Shown here piece after piece: positions 58,930 through 64,000 of a stretch of 64,000 nucleotides of DNA. Where the stretch lies: assembly GCF_000413475.1 (NCBI RefSeq), contig NZ_ATFK01000001.1:310001-374000 (forward strand), given 5' to 3'. This stretch comes from Streptococcus intermedius SK54 = ATCC 27335. GTDB taxonomy: Bacteria > Bacillota > Bacilli > Lactobacillales > Streptococcaceae. Positions within the stretch are counted from its first letter, which is position 1; every line of letters begins with the position of its first letter. The translations under genes were made by a program, and so were the position numbers. The notes under the pieces are model-generated. The model searched no databases. It was not told where the DNA came from and saw nothing but the letters and a program-made list of their open reading frames with translations.

Positions 58930-59631
58930 ATGAAAAAAATAGCCCATATTGGACTTGGAATTTTAAAATTATTAGGACTAATTATTTTAGTCATAGCTGT
59001 CAATAGCATCCCCATGTTATTTTTAGCTAAAGGACAAAATCTACCAATTTATGCAGAAATTTTGTTCGTTTTGGTATATCTTGTGATTGTGTTTTTTGCT
59101 ATTCGTACTTTATGGAAGAGATACCAGACTCATGCCTCAGAGAATGTGAAGAGTTTGTCTTTTTCATGGGGAGATTTTGGAAAAGCCTTGTTATTCTTTT
59201 TAGCGGCAAGAGTGGTAGCAGTAGTTGGGACTTATCTAAATATCTTTTTAACAGGGCAAAGAACTACCAGCAACGATAACGCTTTACAAAGTCTAGGAAA
59301 AATTATGTCAGTTGATCACATCTTTTTTGCTTTGTTATATGTTGTAACAGTGGCACTAATAGCACCAGTGATTGAAGAATTGGTATTCCGTGGCTTTGCG
59401 ACAAGGTTTTTCTTTGGAAAGAGTCAAAAACCAGCAGCAGCTATTGTGACATCCATCATCTTTGCACTTCCTCACATCTCAAAATGGACAGAATTTCCAC
59501 TTTACTTTTCGATGGGGTTAGTCCTTTATGCCGCTTTTGCACGTCGGGAAAATCTGAAAGATTCAATGGTTGTGCATATTTTAAACAATACACCAGCAGC
59601 TCTAGTTATGCTGTTTGCGATGTTTCGATAG
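58930..59631 (+). CDS. CPBP-family intramembrane metalloprotease
   Basis: A 233-residue membrane protein with seven to eight hydrophobic segments. The CAAX-protease/bacteriocin-processing (Abi) motifs are APVIEELVFRGFATRFFF near residue 150 (E-E-x3-R), IIFALPHISKW near 178 (His ligand) and MVVHILNNTPAAL near 212 (H-x3-N). Members mature or confer immunity to peptides, or serve stress proteolysis; no bacteriocin gene is visible nearby. Start is ATG 58930, eight bases after AAGGAG; an adjacent TTG is ignored. Preceded by decayed genes that may once have formed its operon. Confidence 0.88.
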   Translation: MKKIAHIGLGILKLLGLIILVIAVNSIPMLFLAKGQNLPIYAEILFVLVYLVIVFFAIRTLWKRYQTHASENVKSLSFSWGDFGKALLFFLAARVVAVVGTYLNIFLTGQRTTSNDNALQSLGKIMSVDHIFFALLYVVTVALIAPVIEELVFRGFATRFFFGKSQKPAAAIVTSIIFALPHISKWTEFPLYFSMGLVLYAAFARRENLKDSMVVHILNNTPAALVMLFAMFR

Positions 59632-59668
59632 TGGTTTAAAAATGGCAAATCATTCATAATTTAAAATC

Positions 59669-59726
59669 AAAAACACGAAAGGAGTAGTACCACTTATTGT
59701 TGGTATGTCCCATTCGTGTTTTTTTA
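59669..59726. terminator. Bidirectional terminator between CPBP gene and nrdF
   Basis: Outer stem AAAAACACGAA / TTCGTGTTTTT with inner GTACCA / TGGTAT pairing. Sits between convergent genes with T/A tracts on both sides. Confidence 0.8.
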
Positions 59727-59757
59727 TTATCAGATACTAGCTTTCTTAGTTGATAGT

Positions 59758-60717
59758 TTATAACCCATAATTATAATCATCATCTTGCATAGCTTCAACT
59801 TCGCCAAGTAGATAACCGTTTCCGACTTGGGAGAAGAAGTCATGATTAGAAGTTCCAGTTGAAATACCATTCATAACAATAGGATTGACATCATCAGCAG
59901 TATCAGGAAAAAGTGGATCTTGTCCAAGATTCATGAGAGCCTTATTGGCGTTGTAGCGAAGAAAGGTTTTGACTTCTTCTGTCCATCCAACACCATCATA
60001 TAAGGTTTCAGTATAACCTTCCTCGTTCTCATAGAGGGTGTAGAGAAGATCATACATCCACTCTCGAAACAGTTCTTGTTCCTTTTCTGATAATTCATTG
60101 AAACCCAATTGGAATTTATATCCGATATAAGTTCCATGGACAGATTCATCACGGATAATCAATTTGATGATTTCAGCAACGTTAGCTAGTTTGTTGTTGC
60201 CCAGATAGTAGAGTGGAGTAAAGAAACCAGAATAGAATAGAAAGGTCTCTAAAAACACACTGGCAACTTTTTTTTCAAGAGCATTTCCATTAAGGTAAAT
60301 TTCGTTGATAATTTCAGCTTTCTTTTGCAAATAAGGATTTGTATTGGTCCATTCAAAAATTTCATCAATTTCTGATTTTGTATTAAGCGTTGAAAAAATA
60401 GATGAATAGGATTTGGCATGAACAGACTCCATGAATTGGATATTATTCAATACAGCCTCTTCATGGGGAGTGCGAATATCCCCTCGGATCGCTTCGACAC
60501 CTGATTGGGATTGCATGGTATCAAGAAGTGTCAGCCCGCCAAAAACTTTACCAACAAGGTCTTTTTCTTTAGCTGATAATTTTCTCCAATCATCTAAATC
60601 GTTGGAAAGAGGGATTCGTGTGTCGAGCCAGAATTGTTCAGTCAGTTTTTCCCAGGTGGACTTATCGATTACGTCTTCGATAGCGTTCCAGTTAATGGCT
60701 TTGTAGTAAGTTTGCAT
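59758..60717 (-). CDS. nrdF: Class Ib ribonucleotide reductase beta subunit
   Basis: Radical-generating small subunit, 319 residues, of the aerobic class Ib enzyme that makes deoxynucleotides. Metal ligands and radical site are visible: VEAIRGDIRTPHEEAVLNN near 73-91, the Glu-x2-His of FMESVHAKSYSSIF near 98 including the radical-bearing Tyr, LETFLFYSGFF near 157, and RDESVHGTYIG near 190. It normally needs a flavodoxin-like NrdI to build the Mn centre; nrdI is not in this window. Last gene of the nrdH-nrdE-x-nrdF run, ten bases after the NTF2-like gene. Confidence 0.96.
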   Translation of the reverse strand: MQTYYKAINWNAIEDVIDKSTWEKLTEQFWLDTRIPLSNDLDDWRKLSAKEKDLVGKVFGGLTLLDTMQSQSGVEAIRGDIRTPHEEAVLNNIQFMESVHAKSYSSIFSTLNTKSEIDEIFEWTNTNPYLQKKAEIINEIYLNGNALEKKVASVFLETFLFYSGFFTPLYYLGNNKLANVAEIIKLIIRDESVHGTYIGYKFQLGFNELSEKEQELFREWMYDLLYTLYENEEGYTETLYDGVGWTEEVKTFLRYNANKALMNLGQDPLFPDTADDVNPIVMNGISTGTSNHDFFSQVGNGYLLGEVEAMQDDDYNYGL

Positions 60718-60727
60718 TCTTTCTCCT

Positions 60728-61114
60728 TTAGTACATGGTACGACCTGATTTGGTATCAGCTATCACTTCTTGGATACTGTCCCAATGTTCCACAATTTTA
60801 CCTTGCTCGTCAAAACGGAAGAAGTCCATTGTGACATATTCTTTGTTGTCTGGCTCTTCCCAGATTTGATGAGTATGAAGAGCCACTAGATTGCCTTCAG
60901 CAATGCTGCGCACAAAGTTGACAGACTTGTCAGGGTATTCAGCAGCCATACGTTCAAAGTAAGCGATAAACCCTGCGGTTCCGTCCTCAACTAGAGGGTT
61001 ATGCTGGCGGTATTCAGCGCCGACATATTTTTCTACCGCTTGCTTGGGATTTCCTTCAAAGGCTGTTTTGTAAAATTGGATGGCACTTTTTTTATTTTGT
61101 TCTAATTGTGACAT
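60728..61114 (-). CDS. SnoaL/NTF2-like protein inside the nrd operon
   Basis: A 128-residue protein with the cone-like alpha+beta fold of the SnoaL/NTF2 superfamily: KKSAIQFYKTAFEGNPKQAVEKYVG, EYRQHNPLVEDGTAGFIAYFERM, NLVALHTHQIWEEPDN and MDFFRFDEQGKIVEHWDSIQ (landmarks). Such proteins include polyketide cyclases, epoxide hydrolase-like and stress proteins; no specific reaction can be assigned. It is 29 bases after nrdE and 10 before nrdF with its own ribosome site, so it is part of the operon. This gene order is not the usual streptococcal nrdHEF layout. Confidence 0.85.
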   Translation of the reverse strand: MSQLEQNKKSAIQFYKTAFEGNPKQAVEKYVGAEYRQHNPLVEDGTAGFIAYFERMAAEYPDKSVNFVRSIAEGNLVALHTHQIWEEPDNKEYVTMDFFRFDEQGKIVEHWDSIQEVIADTKSGRTMY

Positions 61115-61143
61115 GGTCGAATTTCTTTTTCTAAAATCTCTTG

Positions 61144-63303
61144 TTAGATCACACAGCTTTCACATTGGTTAGCCCCAACTTCGCCGCCATCATCAGTGAA
61201 GGTACGGACGTAGTAGATGGACTTGATACCCTTGTTGAAGGCGTAGTTACGCAGGATAGAAAGGTCGCGAGTTGTTTGCTTGCTTTCTTTTTTCCACTCA
61301 TAGAGGCCTTTAGGAATATCGCTGCGCATAAAGAGAGTCAGGGAAAGGCCTTGGTCTACATGCTCAGTTGCCGCTGCATAGACATCAATCACCTTGCGCA
61401 TGTCCATGTCATAAGCGCTAGTGTAGTAAGGAATAGTCTCAGTTGACAGACCAGCAGCAGGATAGTAGATCTTACCGATTTTCTTTTCTTGACGTTCTTC
61501 GATCCGTTGGGTAATGGGGTGGATAGAAGCAGAGACATCATTGATATAGCTGATAGAACCATTTGGTGCAACGGCTAGGCGGTTTTGATGATAGAGACCG
61601 TCAGCCTTGACCTTATCGCGTAACTCTGCCCAGTCTTCTGCAGATGGGATAAAGATATCTGTGAAGAGTTCTTTGATACGATCAGACTGAGGTACAAATT
61701 CACCCGTCAGGTATTTGTCAAAGTAAGTACCGTTAGCATAATCAGATTTTTCAAAGTTGTGGAAAGTCATGCCGCGCTCACGAGCAATATTGTTGGATTC
61801 AACAAGAGTCCAATAATTCATGAGCATAAAGTAAATGCTGGTAAACTCAACTGATTCAGCTGAACCATATTCAATCAACTGTTGAGCCAGATAACTGTGT
61901 AAGCCCATGGCTCCTAGCCCAAAAGTATGAGCTAAGCTATTGCCGTAGTCAATGGTTGGAACAGCTTTGATGTGAGAGCTATCTGTGACAAAGGTCAAAG
62001 CGCGTGTCATAGTGCGGATAGATTTTCCAAAGTCAGGGGAAGTCATCATGTTGACTACATTGGTCGACCCAAGATTGCAAGAAACATCCGTTCCCAAATG
62101 TACAAATTCTTGAGCATCATTCAGGAGACTTGGTTCTTGTACTTGCAGGATTTCAGAGCAGAGATTACTCATGATGATTTTACCGTCGATTGGATTTGAA
62201 CGGTTAGCTGTATCGATATTTACGACATAAGGATAGCCAGATTCTTGTTGGAGTTTAGAAATTTCTGTTTCTAAATCACGAGCTTTAATTTTCGTTTTAT
62301 TAATCTTAGGGTTGGCAACCAATTCGTCATATTTTTCAGTAATATCAATATAAGCAAATGGGACACCGTACTCGCGTTCAATAGAATAAGGACTGAAGAG
62401 GTACATTTCCTCATTCTTACGAGCTAATTCGTAAAATTTATCTGGAATGACAACTCCTAAAGAAAGAGTTTTAACCCGAACTTTTTCGTCAGCATTTTCT
62501 TTCTTCGTAGAAAGGAAAGCGATGATATCTGGGTGGAAGACATTGAGGTAAACAACCCCGGCTCCCTGACGTTGTCCCAGCTGGTTAGAGTAAGAGAAGC
62601 TGTCCTCAAACAGTTTCATCACTGGTACAACACCAGAAGCAGCCCCTTCGTACCCTTTGATGGGAGCGCCTGCTTCACGCAGGTTACTGAGAGAGATCCC
62701 AACGCCACCACCGATACGAGATAATTGCAGAGCAGAGTTAATGGAGCGACCGATAGAGTTCATATCATCTGTTACTTGGATGAGGAAGCAAGAAACTAGT
62801 TCACCGCGACGGGAACGTCCTGCATTGAGGAAGCTTGGTGTAGCCGGTTGATAGCGCTGGTGAATGATTTCATTAGCGATATCCTTAGCGATTGCTTCAT
62901 TACCGTTGGCAAAATAGAGCGCGTTAAATAGAACACGATCTTCCATGCTTTCTAGATAATATTCACCGTCATTTGTTTTAAGAGCATATTGATTGTAGAA
63001 TTTATAAGCTGCCATAAAAGATTTAAAATGGAAATCTTGTGCATGAATGAAAGCAGCTAATTCTTCAATATATTCAGACGAATAAAGCTGGATGAATTCT
63101 TTTTCTAAATAGTTTTCTTGAATTAAATAGTTAATTTTTTCAGTAATAGAAGAGAATTTTTTTGTATTTGGTTCAACATTTTCCTTAAAGAATGCCTCCA
63201 GAGCTTCTTTATCTTTGTGGAGCATAATTTGTCCATTGATTGGACGGTTGATTTCATTGTTGAGACGGAAATACGTCACATCTTCTAATTGTTTGAGTCC
63301 CAT
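61144..63303 (-). CDS. nrdE: Class Ib ribonucleotide reductase alpha subunit
   Basis: Catalytic subunit of 719 residues. It carries PATPSFLNAGRSRRGELVSCF with the first active-site cysteine near residue 175, the radical/substrate Cys in NLCSEIL near 390, the finger-loop region with LGTDVSCNLGSTNVVN, and the C-terminal redox pair CESC at the very end that is re-reduced by NrdH. It lacks the N-terminal ATP-cone domain, typical for class Ib. AAAGGA precedes the ATG. Follows nrdH by about 100 bases. Confidence 0.96.
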   Translation of the reverse strand: MGLKQLEDVTYFRLNNEINRPINGQIMLHKDKEALEAFFKENVEPNTKKFSSITEKINYLIQENYLEKEFIQLYSSEYIEELAAFIHAQDFHFKSFMAAYKFYNQYALKTNDGEYYLESMEDRVLFNALYFANGNEAIAKDIANEIIHQRYQPATPSFLNAGRSRRGELVSCFLIQVTDDMNSIGRSINSALQLSRIGGGVGISLSNLREAGAPIKGYEGAASGVVPVMKLFEDSFSYSNQLGQRQGAGVVYLNVFHPDIIAFLSTKKENADEKVRVKTLSLGVVIPDKFYELARKNEEMYLFSPYSIEREYGVPFAYIDITEKYDELVANPKINKTKIKARDLETEISKLQQESGYPYVVNIDTANRSNPIDGKIIMSNLCSEILQVQEPSLLNDAQEFVHLGTDVSCNLGSTNVVNMMTSPDFGKSIRTMTRALTFVTDSSHIKAVPTIDYGNSLAHTFGLGAMGLHSYLAQQLIEYGSAESVEFTSIYFMLMNYWTLVESNNIARERGMTFHNFEKSDYANGTYFDKYLTGEFVPQSDRIKELFTDIFIPSAEDWAELRDKVKADGLYHQNRLAVAPNGSISYINDVSASIHPITQRIEERQEKKIGKIYYPAAGLSTETIPYYTSAYDMDMRKVIDVYAAATEHVDQGLSLTLFMRSDIPKGLYEWKKESKQTTRDLSILRNYAFNKGIKSIYYVRTFTDDGGEVGANQCESCVI

Positions 63304-63402
63304 ACTATTCCTTTTCTAAATACTAGATTTGCTATTGGCAAAAGAAAGGGCTTCTATGGCTCATAGAAGCGATTGATTTGCTCTATTATAGGTACAATAA
63401 AA

Positions 63403-63621
63403 TTATGATAATTTTTTCAATTTAGCTGGTTGAAAACCGGAAAATGCTTCCGTTTGAGTTTGTACAACCGGTGCAGCATTAAAACCTAAGTTTTTCACAT
63501 GATCGATATATTCAGGCTGTTCGTCCAAGTTGATTTCACGATATTCCACCTGATTGGTGTCTAGAAAACGTTTTGTCATTTTGCACTGAACACAATTATT
63601 TTTTGAATAAATAGTTACCAT
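63403..63621 (-). CDS. nrdH: Glutaredoxin-like NrdH redoxin
   Basis: A 72-residue redoxin that reduces NrdE. The C-V-Q-C active site occurs in IYSKNNCVQCKMTKRFL (residues 4-20), followed by the family's YREINLDEQPEYIDHV, and the conserved AAPVVQT and FSGFQPAKL. Length is normal. First gene of the nrd operon, divergent from a promoter heading out of the window. Confidence 0.94.
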   Translation of the reverse strand: MVTIYSKNNCVQCKMTKRFLDTNQVEYREINLDEQPEYIDHVKNLGFNAAPVVQTQTEAFSGFQPAKLKKLS

Positions 63622-63657
63622 AATAAACTCCTAATTTTTTTAATTCAGTATGGATTT

Positions 63658-63686
63658 AGTATATCCAAAGCTATAAATTTTGTCAA
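63658..63686 (-). promoter_or_regulatory. nrd operon promoter
   Basis: Minus-strand -35 TTGACA (63686-63681), 17-base spacer, -10 TATACT (63663-63658). This is a near-consensus vegetative promoter 37 bases before the nrdH start. Confidence 0.85.
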
Positions 63687-63693
63687 CCATTAG

Positions 63694-63709
63694 GCTCTAA
63701 ATATTGTGC
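63694..63709. promoter_or_regulatory. NrdR-box candidate
   Basis: The minus-strand GCACAATATTTAGAGC (63709-63694) matches 12 of 16 positions of the NrdR palindrome ACACWATATATWGTGT. It lies just upstream of the nrd -35. Only one box is clear; a second at the usual helical spacing was not convincing. Confidence 0.5.
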
Positions 63710-63911
63710 TTATTTTTGTTTTTTGAATTCAACAATACTAGATATGGTATTTTTAAAAAATGGAAAATCAGAGAAGAATCACGCTCTTATCCTCGTTTTA
63801 TCACATAATTATAGATTGAAAATTTGTTTATAAGTTGAAGATTGAAAATCTCGTTTTAATGAAATTTCAGTAATTATCATAAAAAAGCCTTGATGAATAC
63901 ACATAAAATTC

Positions 63912-63940
63912 TTGAAAAAATTTTACAAAGATGTTATAAT
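63912..63940 (+). promoter_or_regulatory. Promoter for the gene beyond the window (probably ptsH)
   Basis: -35 TTGAAA (63912-63917), 17-base spacer, -10 TATAAT (63935-63940). AAAGGAG at 63987-63993 is a ribosome site whose start codon must fall just past base 64000. In streptococci the gene divergent from nrdH is ptsH (HPr). The region 63710-63911 shows no gene or clear signal. Confidence 0.7.
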
Positions 63941-64000
63941 CTAAAATTGTAAGGGTTATCACATATGACCCCAAAAAGATTACATTAAAGGAGAGTCAAA

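Noticed and set aside
63725..63745. Second NrdR box upstream of the first
   Set aside because: The best alignment at the expected spacing lost most of the conserved palindrome positions.

Overview
The window is a stretch of chromosome from a low-GC Firmicute that is almost certainly a Streptococcus, probably a commensal or oral species. The evidence is the gyrB-ezrA pair, LPxTG wall-anchored proteins, the nrdHEF block abutting a promoter that leads out of the window (the usual place of ptsH), and a set of glycan genes whose closest known relatives are pneumococcal. I see no prophage, CRISPR array, rRNA or tRNA.

Layout. 1-4400: a HAD-like protein, gyrB and ezrA. 4400-8200: a 6-phosphogluconolactonase-like gene (minus) and an OmpR-type two-component system. 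7980-10810: a T-box leader followed by a small P-loop protein and thrS. 11030-15800: a TetR regulator divergent from a two-gene FtsX-type ABC exporter, with shared promoters and two matching operators. 15890-17240: a metallophosphoesterase and an Rrf2 regulator cut short by a stop codon. 17275-26616: a glycyl-radical sugar module consisting of activase, DeoR and SorC regulators, PTS IIA/IIB/IIC, a dehydratase-type glycyl radical enzyme, an FSA-type aldolase and glycerol dehydrogenase. 26690-26965: a non-coding right-end relic of an IS200/IS605-type element.

27283-47424: an N-glycan foraging island. It holds a wall-anchored GH85 endoglycosidase, GH92, GH125, GH38, a ROK kinase, GH20, an ABC importer (two permeases and a lipoprotein, no ATPase), and a DUF624/YesM/YesN regulatory trio. 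In pneumococcus the counterparts are known to act together but lie at separate loci. Here they are contiguous and suggest this flow: cleavage at the surface, import of the oligosaccharide, stepwise cytosolic trimming of alpha-1,2, alpha-1,3 and alpha-1,6 mannose, removal of GlcNAc, and sugar phosphorylation.

47500-64000: GrpB-like protein, then (minus) lysS, a histidine phosphatase, a YbaK-type deacylase, a DUF368 membrane protein and an Exp7-like P-type ATPase. After these come (plus) a PlsC-like acyltransferase, a DJ-1-like protein lacking the usual cysteine, a wall-anchored C69 dipeptidase, decayed gene fragments and a CPBP protease. The window closes (minus) with nrdH, nrdE, an NTF2-like gene and nrdF.

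Regulatory themes read directly from the sequence are cre-like sites at the PTS, endoglycosidase, importer, DUF624-TCS and C69 promoters, identical 12-bp palindromes upstream of the PTS and glycyl radical enzyme genes, and a paired TetR operator.
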